DNA from: an uncultured Clostridia bacterium
Lineage (GTDB): Bacteria > Bacillota > Clostridia > Oscillospirales > Acutalibacteraceae
Assembly (NCBI GenBank): GCA_947624865.1
Contig: CANQMH010000014.1
Location: 1 to 33,021 of the forward strand
Length of the DNA stretch: 33,021 nucleotides
Direction of reading: 5' to 3'
Under the pieces are notes generated by a model. That model was not told where the DNA came from. It saw only the letters and a list, made by a program, of their open reading frames with translations, and searched no databases. The translations under genes were made by a program, and so were the position numbers. Below, piece after piece: positions 15,794 to 23,135 of this stretch (its first letter is position 1; each line of letters opens with the position of its first letter).

Positions 15794-16627
15794 TTAAATT
15801 TCATATATATTTTTTAGATATCTGATTTCTTTGGCATATCCGTCAAGTTCATTTGGAGTTTCAAGCAAAAACGGAAGCGTTTTTAAATAACTGTTATTAA
15901 TTATTCTTTTAAAGGCATCATATCCTATAGCTCCCTGCCCTATCTTCTGATGTCTGTCCTTATGACAGCCAAGATAATTCATACTGTCGTTTAAGTGAAC
16001 AGCCTTTAATTTATCAATTCCTATTATTCGGTCAAACTCCGACAGAACACCTTCAAGGTCATTTACAATGTCGTATCCTGAATCAAAAACATGGCAGGTA
16101 TCCAGACAAACACCTATTTTATCCTTTAATTCTACTCCGTTTATTATTTCTCTGAGTTCTTCAAAACGGCTTCCAATTTCTGTTCCTTTTCCCGCCATTG
16201 TTTCAAGCAGTACCGTAGTATGCATTGTTTCCGTCATTGCATTGTTCAAAGCATTAATTATCTGATTGATTCCCGTTTCAACGCCCTGTCCTGTGTGGCT
16301 TCCGGGATGAAAATTATATAAATTTCCGGGAAGATACTCCATTCGTTTTAAATCGTCGGTTAGCGTATTATAGGCAAATTCACGTGTTTCCCGTTTTGAA
16401 GAGCAAAGATTCATGGTGTAGGGCGCGTGAGCAACAATTTGCGAAAAATTATTTTCATTCATAATCTTTATTAGTGCGTCAACATCGCTCTGAACAATTT
16501 TACGTGCTGAACCTCCGCGCGGATTGCGGGTAAAAAACTGAAATGTATTTGCTCCTATTTCAAGCGCCTGTTTGCCGACAGCCTCAAAACCATTTGAAAT
16601 TGACAGATGACATCCGATATTAATCAT
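15794..16627 (-). CDS. nfo: Endonuclease IV (AP endonuclease)
   Basis: This 277-residue, zinc-dependent base-excision repair enzyme cleaves DNA 5' of abasic sites. It is a TIM barrel with the family signatures [34 protein letters not shown] and [10 protein letters not shown] followed by RHQKIGQG, which hold the metal-binding His, Glu and Asp residues. The frame is open much further upstream, but that extension reads through tRNA-Pro. The ATG at 16627 is chosen because GGAGAG lies six bases before it and homology begins with MINIGCHLS. It follows the tRNA on the same strand, with a terminator between, so it may depend on read-through or on an unseen promoter in 16628-16720. Confidence 0.95.
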   Translation of the reverse strand: MINIGCHLSISNGFEAVGKQALEIGANTFQFFTRNPRGGSARKIVQSDVDALIKIMNENNFSQIVAHAPYTMNLCSSKRETREFAYNTLTDDLKRMEYLPGNLYNFHPGSHTGQGVETGINQIINALNNAMTETMHTTVLLETMAGKGTEIGSRFEELREIINGVELKDKIGVCLDTCHVFDSGYDIVNDLEGVLSEFDRIIGIDKLKAVHLNDSMNYLGCHKDRHQKIGQGAIGYDAFKRIINNSYLKTLPFLLETPNELDGYAKEIRYLKNIYEI

Positions 16628-16721
16628 AATAATCTCTCCGATAAAAATTAATGCCGAACATTTTGAGTTCAGCGTAGTGTTGTTATATTCTCTGCTCTTT
16701 TGCAAAATTGCGCAATTAACG

Positions 16722-16756
16722 AAAAACGCTGAACCCGAACAATTGGGTTCAGCGTT
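16722..16756 (-). terminator. Terminator after tRNA-Pro
   Basis: The perfect 12-bp arms AACGCTGAACCC/GGGTTCAGCGTT have an 8-base loop and are followed by a T-run on the minus strand. It begins 5 bases past the tRNA CCA end. A degraded copy of the right arm and its flank (CCGAACA, then GTTCAGCGTAGTG) lies at about 16653-16683. Confidence 0.88.
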
Positions 16757-16760
16757 GTGC

Positions 16761-16837
16761 TGGTCGGGATGACAAGACTTGAACTTGCGACTCCACGCCC
16801 CCCAGACGTGTGCGCTACCAAACTGCGCTACATCCCG
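16761..16837 (-). tRNA. tRNA-Pro (anticodon GGG)
   Basis: The 77-base cloverleaf includes an encoded CCA. Acceptor arms CGGGATG/CATCCCG are perfect, the D arm is GCGC/GCGC, and the anticodon stem is CACGT/GCGTG around loop CTGGGGG (anticodon GGG). The T arm is GCAAG-TTCAAGT-CTTGT, with discriminator A. It reads CCC and CCU codons. Confidence 0.96.
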
Positions 16838-16851
16838 ATATAACATTTAGT

Positions 16852-16880
16852 ATTTTATCAAAAACCGTTTTGATTGTCAA
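16852..16880 (-). promoter_or_regulatory. Promoter of tRNA-Pro
   Basis: TTGACA (16875-16880), 17 bases, TAAAAT (16852-16857) on the minus strand, placing the start of transcription about 8 bases before the tRNA. Confidence 0.75.
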
Positions 16881-16927
16881 GTACCTGTACATATTTATTT
16901 TCTGTCTGATTGCACATTTTTTTCAGA

Positions 16928-17209
16928 CTAATCCGACATTTCCTCTATCAAATCAAGAATAAGTCTTATTTGTCTGTCGCTGAGTCCTGACGTATCTATT
17001 GTGCGTTTTCTCTCCACACCAAGCAGATAATCAGTTGAAACGCCGAACAGCTTTGAAAGCTTAATCAGCACCTCATATGAAGGGGCACGGGTTGAAAGCT
17101 CGTAGCTTGAAATCATAGCCTTGCTAACCCATACTCTGTCTGCAACCTGTTGTTGGGTCAAGCCCTGTTCTTTACGCAAGTCTTTCAATCGCTTTCCTAA
17201 GTCAACCAT
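16928..17209 (-). CDS. XRE-family transcriptional regulator (cassette 2)
   Basis: This 93-residue protein is almost only a helix-turn-helix domain (about 4-62; LRKEQGLTQQQVADRVWVSK, then MISSYELSTRAPS). It ends the domain with STDYLLGVERKRTID and carries a short tail SDRQIRLILDLIEEM, typical of small clostridial XRE regulators. Two in-frame ATGs (17215 and 17209) are possible. The second is preferred because AGAGGTG lies seven bases before it. It is divergent from the secreted protein at 17498, whose promoter contains a 434-like palindrome, so local repression is inferred. It is not a close copy of the cassette 1 regulator. Confidence 0.88.
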   Translation of the reverse strand: MVDLGKRLKDLRKEQGLTQQQVADRVWVSKAMISSYELSTRAPSYEVLIKLSKLFGVSTDYLLGVERKRTIDTSGLSDRQIRLILDLIEEMSD

Positions 17210-17279
17210 TAGCATACACCTCTGTAATTACTTTATGATATGTATATATTCTAATGGCTTATTATTTATAAACTAATTG

Positions 17280-17426
17280 TTGACTTTTGCATTTAATTAT
17301 GATATATTATTATTATAAAATTTATAAAATAATATAATACTTTAAAAATCTAAAATTTTCTTGGTATTTTTATAATTTATATTTTTTTATATATATTATT
17401 GACAATATTTTATTGTATGGTATAAT
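17280..17426 (+). promoter_or_regulatory. Two tandem promoters and an operator palindrome for cassette 2
   Basis: P1: TTGACT (17280-17285), 17 bases, TATATT (17303-17308). P2: TTGACA (17399-17404), 16 bases, TATAAT (17421-17426). The P2 spacer holds the perfect palindrome ACAATATTTTATTGT (17402-17416), of the same ACAA-N7-TTGT form and place as in cassette 1. The 288-base gap holds nothing else I can read. Confidence 0.65.
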
Positions 17427-17497
17427 TGCATTAAACCATATAGTTCAATATAAAATATATTTTATATATTATTTTTATTTAAAAAAAGGAGAATTTT

Positions 17498-18559
17498 ATG
17501 AAAAAACTGCTTTCTGCTGTTATTGCAGCAATGCTTATGCTGTCATGCTCAACTGCAACATTTTCAGCAACTGATTCCACCGCTTCACCTGATGAAGCAA
17601 AAAAGCTTGTTTCTATGGAAATGACCGAGCTTCCGTCTAAATTGAATTACATTCTTTTTGTGGACGCGGGCTGGAATTTTGACATTGATGAAAATGAAAC
17701 TGACATTGATAAAATTTTAGATGCAATCAATAATGCTGAATTTTACATTGATGTCAATTGGACAGGTGCAACTATTATGGGAACATACAGCGACGGTACA
17801 ACCGAAGAAATTGACCCTTACCTATGCACTACAAGCGTTGCAGATCCTGCAAGTCTTGGCGAAATCGCCAATGAAGAAGATTTTGAAAAAGCAATGGCTA
17901 TGATTTGCCGCGAATACACCATTAATGTAGAATTAAACGGCGTAACAACCTCATTTAAAGTAACGGTTAATCCTTATGACTTTGATGTTGATTACAGCGA
18001 CATTTATGAGTTTGTATCTTATACTGAACCTGATAAAAATGTATATGACATTGACAAGGACTTCTCGCAAGAAATTATTTTTGATGAAAACGGAAATGAA
18101 ATTATTGTAGATTCCTTGGATTTTGACCTTACCGGAATGACGGTAACAATCAAGAACAAGGAAACCGGAGAGCTTATTACATACGGCGAGGATAATATTT
18201 ATCTTGAATTTATGCATTTCCCTGATGAGCCTGAGCTTGTACCCGGTGAATACACCGCTTTTGGCGAGGTATATACTGATGATGGAGAGATTGTTCCTTT
18301 CGACTATCTGTTTAAACTTACAAGCGCAAACGATAACAAAACTCCCGGCTCAAGCAATCCGTCAACTGACAGCACAACGGAAAACAACAGCAAAAAACCA
18401 GTATCTACACCAGATACATCTGACACGGCAGTAAATACTTCTGCCGACAACGGTGCAATTCAAACAGGAAGTCCTGTAAGCGCAGGAATACTTGCAGTGG
18501 TAATGCTTTCAGGAACAGTGATTGCATTTCTGACATACAGAAAGAAACTTGAAAGATAA
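17498..18559 (+). CDS. Secreted, C-terminally membrane-anchored protein (cassette 2)
   Basis: This 353-residue protein has no family I recognise with confidence. A signal peptide (about 1-25, MKKLLSAVIAAMLMLSCSTA) is followed by an acidic region with Ig-like patterns. VSMEMTELPSK and then GATIMGTYSDGTTEEID (near 85-110) resemble cassette 1. A second unit with FDLTGMTVTIKNKETGELI and EYTAFGEVYTDDGEIVPF follows. A Ser/Thr/Asn linker (~275-320), the motif AIQTG, a hydrophobic helix (~325-345) and a basic tail RKKLER complete it. AAGGAG lies six to seven bases before the ATG. Lengths differ from cassette 1, but the order signal, Ig-like, linker, IxTG, helix and basic tail is the same. Probably a cell-surface protein under XRE control. 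Confidence 0.8.
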   Translation: MKKLLSAVIAAMLMLSCSTATFSATDSTASPDEAKKLVSMEMTELPSKLNYILFVDAGWNFDIDENETDIDKILDAINNAEFYIDVNWTGATIMGTYSDGTTEEIDPYLCTTSVADPASLGEIANEEDFEKAMAMICREYTINVELNGVTTSFKVTVNPYDFDVDYSDIYEFVSYTEPDKNVYDIDKDFSQEIIFDENGNEIIVDSLDFDLTGMTVTIKNKETGELITYGEDNIYLEFMHFPDEPELVPGEYTAFGEVYTDDGEIVPFDYLFKLTSANDNKTPGSSNPSTDSTTENNSKKPVSTPDTSDTAVNTSADNGAIQTGSPVSAGILAVVMLSGTVIAFLTYRKKLER

Positions 18560-18602
18560 AATACTTTAAAAAATAAAAACTTAATTAGTAATTATTTTAA
18601 CT

Positions 18603-18633
18603 AAAAAGGCAGTTCATAAAGAACTGCCTTTTT
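18603..18633. terminator. Bidirectional terminator between cassette 2 and folT
   Basis: AAAAAGGCAGTTC/GAACTGCCTTTTT form a 13-bp stem with a 5-base loop, with T-runs in both directions. It stops the convergent secreted-protein and folT transcripts. Confidence 0.9.
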
Positions 18634-18682
18634 CATTTGGTAGTATTTTATTTTTAAATACTTAATTATTTTAATTAAAAAA

Positions 18683-19258
18683 TCAAGTTTTTAATCTGTT
18701 CGGAATTTTTATTTTTGATGCAAGCCTGCACACTGCAAAAATCAATATTATCTCCGGAATACATTTAACCGCCGCACTGATTAGTCTTGCAGAAAGATAA
18801 ACAATATACGGTGTTCCCTGCCCTGCTCCGTAGAGCACATACAACCAAAATGCCGCAAGGAATGTTTCAACTGCAATTGTATTTATAAGCCATGCAATAA
18901 TAACTCTCGGTACTGTTATCTTACTTTTGTAAAAGGCAAATCCGTAGATAAGTCCCGTTAAAAGTCCGCTTATTGTAAAACCAGGAAAGTATGCTCCGCC
19001 CGTAGGGTTCAGCAAAAACGAAATAATATCTCCCAAAGCGCCGACTAAAGCGGCAGGCACAGGACCAAATATAGCACCCGTTACTGCAATAGGAAGAAAA
19101 GCTCCGCTGATTTTTACGTTGTTGCCAAAAAAAGCAAGTGTTCCGTTGGCAAAAAATCCGAGTACTACTCTGAGGGCAAGCAGCATTGCAATTGCTGCAA
19201 GCGAATAAACGCTCTTTAATTCTGCAAATGAATTAAAAAGTTTTTTAACTTGTGACAT
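18683..19258 (-). CDS. folT: ECF transporter S component, folate type
   Basis: This 191-residue polytopic membrane protein has about six helices. It is the substrate-binding subunit of an energy-coupling-factor importer and works with a shared EcfA/A'/T module outside the window. The N-terminal LAAIAMLLALRVVLGFF and the GALGDIISFLLNPTGGAYFPGF segment fit FolT-like S components. The folate assignment is strengthened by a tetrahydrofolate riboswitch in the leader. AGGAGG lies eight bases before the ATG. A consensus promoter and an intrinsic terminator in the leader indicate control by premature termination when reduced folate is plentiful. Confidence 0.9.
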   Translation of the reverse strand: MSQVKKLFNSFAELKSVYSLAAIAMLLALRVVLGFFANGTLAFFGNNVKISGAFLPIAVTGAIFGPVPAALVGALGDIISFLLNPTGGAYFPGFTISGLLTGLIYGFAFYKSKITVPRVIIAWLINTIAVETFLAAFWLYVLYGAGQGTPYIVYLSARLISAAVKCIPEIILIFAVCRLASKIKIPNRLKT

Positions 19259-19299
19259 TTTCTAAACCTCCTGAATAACACGATGTTGCTTCAGGATAT

Positions 19300-19327
19300 A
19301 AAAAAGGCGGACAGAAAACTGCCCGCT
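19300..19327 (-). terminator. Expression-platform terminator of the THF riboswitch
   Basis: GCGGGCAG/CTGTCCGC form an 8-bp stem (one G-U) followed by TTTTTT on the minus strand. Its 5' arm AGCGGG (19322-19327) can alternatively pair with CCCGCT at the 3' end of the aptamer (19344-19349), giving an antiterminator. Confidence 0.85.
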
Positions 19328-19341
19328 AAAGTCCCAAAGTA

Positions 19342-19443
19342 ACAGCGGGATGCGGAATCTGCACCGCAGAAAGCCAAGCCTTCTTTCGTTTTTGCGGCAA
19401 CTCCCCGTCCGCAAAACACTTCACGCACAAATTCCTACTCTGT
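19342..19443 (-). promoter_or_regulatory. Tetrahydrofolate (THF) riboswitch
   Basis: The minus strand carries, in order, conserved blocks of the class I folT motif: GAGTAGG, GCGTGAAGTG, GGGAGTTG, ACGAAAG, CTGCGGTG and GCATCCCGCTGT. The ends ACAG and CTGT close P1. It lies directly upstream of an ECF S component, the best-known context of this RNA. Ligand binding should favour P1, release AGCGGG and let the downstream terminator form. Confidence 0.9.
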
Positions 19444-19472
19444 ATATATTTGTATCTTTTAGTACAAAGACA

Positions 19473-19500
19473 ATTATATCACGATAATCTGTAATGTCAA
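19473..19500 (-). promoter_or_regulatory. Promoter of the THF riboswitch-folT unit
   Basis: Perfect TTGACA (19495-19500), 16 bases, perfect TATAAT (19473-19478) on the minus strand, about 30 bases before the aptamer. Confidence 0.85.
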
Positions 19501-19513
19501 TACCCTATGTTGA

Positions 19514-20149
19514 TTAAGACATTTTCTTTTTATTAAATGCGTTGTTCATCTTTACTATCATATAAGAAAGCGGTTTGTATATGAACATTGTAACGGCGGC
19601 TACAATAAATCCCTTGCAAAATGTAAACGGAACATTGAAAATCAACAGTGATTTCAAAAGTGTGTCAGAAGCAGGCAGCAGAGCTTTGTACATATTAATA
19701 ATCACATTCATATCGCCGCCTGCCCAAAGTTGAGCATATACAGGATAAACTATGAAATAATTGGTTGCAATGCTCAGAACAGCCATAGCAAGAGCGCCGC
19801 TTATGCAGGCAATGAGTGCACCTTTTTTTGTTTTGTTATATTTGTAAATCATTCCTGCAACAAATACGAATATTGCACCAAGAATAAAATTAGAAAATTC
19901 ACCGACGCCGACAGAGCCTGTGAATGGCAGATGTATAAGATTTTTCAGCAGACAGATTATAACTCCCCACAGCGGACCGATTACAAAAGAACCGATTAGT
20001 TCAGGTATGTCTGAAAAATCAAGTTTTAAAAATGACGGTACAATCGGAATTGACACCTCAATGTACTGCAATACAACTGCAACGGCTGTCAGCATAGCGG
20101 TTACAGTCAGTTTTGTTGTCATTAGCTTGTTTGTTGTTGCTTTAGTCAT
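19514..20149 (-). CDS. ribU: ECF transporter S component, riboflavin type
   Basis: This 211-residue polytopic membrane protein is the riboflavin-binding subunit of an ECF importer. The N-terminal MLTAVAVVLQYIEVSIPIVP, FLKLDFSDIPELIGSFVIGP and IICLLKNLIHLPFTGSVGVGE match the RibU signature, where KLDFSDIP and KN residues line the flavin site. The frame is open upstream through the riboswitch; the ATG at 20149 is chosen because AAGGAGTGG sits four to five bases before it and homology starts there. An FMN riboswitch and terminator lie in the leader. It neighbours folT, but each has its own promoter, so they share a theme rather than a transcript. Confidence 0.95.
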   Translation of the reverse strand: MTKATTNKLMTTKLTVTAMLTAVAVVLQYIEVSIPIVPSFLKLDFSDIPELIGSFVIGPLWGVIICLLKNLIHLPFTGSVGVGEFSNFILGAIFVFVAGMIYKYNKTKKGALIACISGALAMAVLSIATNYFIVYPVYAQLWAGGDMNVIINMYKALLPASDTLLKSLLIFNVPFTFCKGFIVAAVTMFIYKPLSYMIVKMNNAFNKKKMS

Positions 20150-20193
20150 ACGACCACTCCTTAAAATAAATGTAGATTTGAGAGTTGTCGGGT

Positions 20194-20228
20194 AAAAGAA
20201 AATCCCGTCACACCAAAGTGTAACGGGA
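20194..20228 (-). terminator. Expression-platform terminator of the FMN riboswitch
   Basis: TCCCGTTACAC/GTGTGACGGGA form an 11-bp stem followed by TTTTCTTTT on the minus strand, 45 bases before ribU. A GTGTAA segment at 20271-20276 (minus strand) could pair with the 5' arm as part of an antiterminator. Confidence 0.85.
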
Positions 20229-20294
20229 GAGCAATACAAAACCTGCACAGTGCGTAAACATAAACTTAATTTACACACCATTGCATAATCTGTT

Positions 20295-20408
20295 TCTTCT
20301 ATCGTCCGGACTATAACCGTCGGTGTCTGAATTTCACAGACTCGGCAAGCGATATGCTTGTTCGTGGACTTTAACCACCGGTGGAGAATTTCACTCCGCC
20401 CCGAAGAC
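20295..20408 (-). promoter_or_regulatory. FMN riboswitch (RFN element)
   Basis: The minus strand shows the RFN blocks: GTCTTCGGGGCGGAGTGAAA, TTCTCCACCGGTGGT, AGTCCACGA, GAAATTCAGACACCGACGGT, ATAGTCCGGACG and the closing AGAAGA. It precedes ribU, its most common target. Binding of FMN should cause termination at 20194-20228 and lower riboflavin uptake. Confidence 0.97.
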
Positions 20409-20420
20409 AACTTCAATAAT

Positions 20421-20448
20421 ATTATATGATAAATAAAATATTTGTCAA
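20421..20448 (-). promoter_or_regulatory. Promoter of the FMN riboswitch-ribU unit
   Basis: Perfect TTGACA (20443-20448), 16 bases, perfect TATAAT (20421-20426) on the minus strand. The -35 box is 3 bases from the stop of the upstream AlkD-like gene, and no terminator lies between, so read-through into the riboswitch is possible. Confidence 0.82.
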
Positions 20449-20451
20449 TAG

Positions 20452-21180
20452 TTATTTATATCTTTTTAGACTTTTTAAATACTCTTTTGTTTCACAATCA
20501 ATTCTTCGGCTTTCAACGCATTTTTGAATAACCTTGTTAAATGTCTCGTCATCAAGTGAGTTTTTATGTATATAAGCCATAGTAACATCTCTGCACTTTG
20601 CCGCCGCAGTTGCAACAAGCCACGCCTGAGCCATACTGACATAATATGCGGTGCTTTTTACTTCATCACATCTGCATAATACCCTCTCAATGTATTCATC
20701 ATCAAGATAATAATCAATCATAATAACGAGCGCGGCTCTTATTTTCCAGTCATCATTACAGTTTAAATATTTTTGTATGTGATCAAAATATTCAGATTTA
20801 TACTTTTTTATCTGTTTAAGTCCTGAACAAAAGCAGTCGCAGATTGCCCAGTTGTCAATTTCATTTACAAATGTATCGCATAAATAGGCAAATTCATCAA
20901 AACTCTGTGTTTTTACAAGACCTGTGACTATTCCTCTGAGCATACGTTCCTCATAAAAATTTGAAGAAGAAATGCTTAAATAGCTGAGTGCATTTCCTTT
21001 TGCAATTTCCTTAGCAATCTCTCTGAGTTTCGGCATCCTTACTCCAAGTATAGAGTTTTTTTCTGCATTCGGTACGAGAGACGAATGAAAATCGCGGTAT
21101 TTCGGGTCAGCCTCACTCTTTAAAAATTCAGTCAGTCTGAAATAATCAGCAGAGCTCCATTCGTTAAGCTGAAAATTCAT
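20452..21180 (-). CDS. AlkD-like DNA alkylation repair protein
   Basis: This 242-residue, all-helical HEAT-like repeat protein belongs to the AlkD-type glycosylase family, which removes bulky or cationic N3/N7-alkylated bases. Typical segments are ILGVRMPKLREIAKEI, YEERMLRGIVTGLVK, NEIDNWAICDCFCSG and the DDEYIERVL...MAQAWLVATA region. The Trp and Asp of NWAICD correspond to active-site residues of the family. Many clostridial homologues are uncharacterised, so glycosylase activity is inferred. The frame opens at 21204, but the ATG at 21180 is chosen because AAGGA lies about eight bases before it. This places it 4 bases past the licD stop. It is last in an operon of envelope genes, an odd setting for a repair enzyme. 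Confidence 0.85.
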   Translation of the reverse strand: MNFQLNEWSSADYFRLTEFLKSEADPKYRDFHSSLVPNAEKNSILGVRMPKLREIAKEIAKGNALSYLSISSSNFYEERMLRGIVTGLVKTQSFDEFAYLCDTFVNEIDNWAICDCFCSGLKQIKKYKSEYFDHIQKYLNCNDDWKIRAALVIMIDYYLDDEYIERVLCRCDEVKSTAYYVSMAQAWLVATAAAKCRDVTMAYIHKNSLDDETFNKVIQKCVESRRIDCETKEYLKSLKRYK

Positions 21181-21184
21181 ATAG

Positions 21185-22048
21185 TTATTTCCTTTTGCTG
21201 TCATACTCTATACACGGTGAATTAAGGTCAAGATAAGCTATATCATGGTGGGGTATCTGTTTCTCCTTTGGGGGAAGTTTCATATAATCGCCAAACACCA
21301 TAGTAAGATACTCGTCGTATCCCGACATACACGGCATTTTCAGTCCCTCAAAGGTAACATAATCAACACCGCTGTATATATGCTTGGGATATTCCACTTT
21401 CATCCAGTGCGGTCCTGCACAAAGCTCGGTAACGCATTTATTTTCATCGAGCCTATATTTTGTCATATGTCTTTCTGCACAGCGCCAGATTTTATTTCTG
21501 ATTTTTTTACCTCTGAATATTCCCAGCAGAATTTTACTTCCAAAACCCAGAATACCTCCGTGATTTTCAGGTACAATCTGGGCAAGAAATAAAGAATAAA
21601 GCATAGTCCATATGTACTGCATCTTTCTTGCAAAACGGCTGTCGGGGCATACGTCAAGCGGAAAAACGTCAAGCACAAGACCGTGAGGAATATCAACATT
21701 AGTTTGATTTGCCTTTACCATTGTATAGTTTGTATCAGTTATGGTAATGAAAATATTGCCCGTAAACATTTCATCGTCTGTTTTCAGAAGTCTGAAGCGT
21801 CCGTCTGCATTCTGTTCACGCCAAAGCCTGTGGAGTTTTTCATAGTCGGCACGCGGCATAAGAACATCAATATCATCATCCCACGGAACAAATCCGCCGT
21901 TTCTGAGCGCGCCTATAAGACAGCCTCCGATAAGATAAAATCTGAGGTTGTTTCTGTCACAGAATTCCTTAAAATACACTAATGTATCAAGCTGTTTAAG
22001 CTGAAGCTCCCTGAGAAGTTCGGGAGTCATTTTTACAAGTTCCGACAT
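21185..22048 (-). CDS. LicD-family phosphotransferase
   Basis: This 287-residue protein has a nucleotidyltransferase-type fold. The LicD signature is clear: FYLIGGCLIGALRNGGF followed by VPWDDDIDV (about 36-60), with the metal-binding Asp pair. LicD proteins transfer phosphocholine or similar phospho-groups onto surface glycans or teichoic acids. No choline-uptake or cytidylyltransferase gene is nearby, so the group transferred is unknown. GGTGAT lies just before the ATG. It lies 22 bases downstream of a family 2 glycosyltransferase and 4 bases before the AlkD-like gene, so it is part of one leftward operon. Confidence 0.9.
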   Translation of the reverse strand: MSELVKMTPELLRELQLKQLDTLVYFKEFCDRNNLRFYLIGGCLIGALRNGGFVPWDDDIDVLMPRADYEKLHRLWREQNADGRFRLLKTDDEMFTGNIFITITDTNYTMVKANQTNVDIPHGLVLDVFPLDVCPDSRFARKMQYIWTMLYSLFLAQIVPENHGGILGFGSKILLGIFRGKKIRNKIWRCAERHMTKYRLDENKCVTELCAGPHWMKVEYPKHIYSGVDYVTFEGLKMPCMSGYDEYLTMVFGDYMKLPPKEKQIPHHDIAYLDLNSPCIEYDSKRK

Positions 22049-22070
22049 ATCATCACCGTAAAGCTTGCGA

Positions 22071-23135
22071 TTAATGAACAGTATTTTTCGCTACTTTTCT
22101 CTTTACCTTTTCAATGTGTGCTTTTGCAGAGCTATTTCGGATTTTTCTCTGCCAAAAAGGTATCTGCAATAAGCCTACGATTGTCCCTATTCCATACGAA
22201 ATATGAAGAATGGGAAATATAAAAGGGAGTAAAATAAACTGCGGCTGAACATTTTTCATTGTAAAACACCCTACGGCATTTACAATGTCAAACATTCCGT
22301 AAACCAGCAAAAGTATATATAAAATTATAGGAAATCCCATTGCCGCAATAATTGAACATATAATCAGCATCATAACAAATGCAAACGGAGCAAAATGAAA
22401 GTAAGAAAGACATCCCGGACATTCCGAGAGCGTAAGACCTATCCACCTGCCGTTTGAATATTTTTGGCGTATCATATCTTTAAGGTTATTTCTTGAATGC
22501 TGATAGGAAATTATATCGGGACAACAGCACAGCTTGTAGCCTGCCATGCGTATTCTGTAATGAAACTCGTTATCTTCGGTTCTTCCGAGATTTTCGTTAA
22601 ATCCGCCTACTTCCTGAATAACCTCACGGCGATATGCCGCATGAAAAAGGCTGTCGAGATATTCTTTCTGAGTCGCCGGACGTCTGTATGATGCAACAGA
22701 ACTTCCGAAAAGCGAATCCTCCGCTGCAAGCAAGGTCAGCTTCCACGAAGAAACATTAGAGGTTATATTAGGTCTGCCGCCGCCTACAACATACTCTCCC
22801 TGATTTATGTTATAAACATTTCTTGAAACAAAGTTGCGGGGAATTCTTGCGTGTGCGTCAACTCTTATTATTATGTCGCCCTTGGCGGTCATCAGCGCAG
22901 CATTCCATGAAAAGGCCTGATTTTTCTTTGTACACTGAACTATTGAAACATTTCGAAATCCATAGTCTGTATTCTTGAAACGCTCCATTTTCTCTCTGGT
23001 GTTATCTGTTGACATACTGTCAACAAATACAACCTCAATTTGATTGTGCGGAAAATCCTGCAAATGAATATCTCTGAAAAGCCCGTCAAGAGCTTCCGAT
23101 TCATTATAAGCAATCATACAAAGAGATACTAACAT
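22071..23135 (-). CDS. Family 2 glycosyltransferase, membrane-anchored
   Basis: This 354-residue protein has an N-terminal GT-A domain. VSLCMIAYNES opens it, FVDSMSTDNT and IIIRVDAHARIP carry the acidic residues for nucleotide-sugar and metal binding, and GGFNENLGRTEDNEF supplies the catalytic-site ED. Residues about 240-325 form three or so hydrophobic helices, and a basic tail follows. The layout resembles ExoA-type transferases of exopolysaccharide synthesis. The donor sugar is not readable. AGGGGATT precedes the ATG, which overlaps the end of the upstream membrane protein gene by 7 bases, so translation is coupled. Confidence 0.9.
   Translation of the reverse strand: MLVSLCMIAYNESEALDGLFRDIHLQDFPHNQIEVVFVDSMSTDNTREKMERFKNTDYGFRNVSIVQCTKKNQAFSWNAALMTAKGDIIIRVDAHARIPRNFVSRNVYNINQGEYVVGGGRPNITSNVSSWKLTLLAAEDSLFGSSVASYRRPATQKEYLDSLFHAAYRREVIQEVGGFNENLGRTEDNEFHYRIRMAGYKLCCCPDIISYQHSRNNLKDMIRQKYSNGRWIGLTLSECPGCLSYFHFAPFAFVMMLIICSIIAAMGFPIILYILLLVYGMFDIVNAVGCFTMKNVQPQFILLPFIFPILHISYGIGTIVGLLQIPFWQRKIRNSSAKAHIEKVKRKVAKNTVH

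Noticed and set aside
16628..16846. A longer endonuclease IV frame beginning at 16846
   Set aside because: The extra N-terminus is a translation of tRNA-Pro and its terminator. Homology and the ribosome site start at 16627.
20150..20416. A longer ribU frame beginning at 20416
   Set aside because: The added part is the FMN riboswitch. AAGGAGTGG and homology place the start at 20149.
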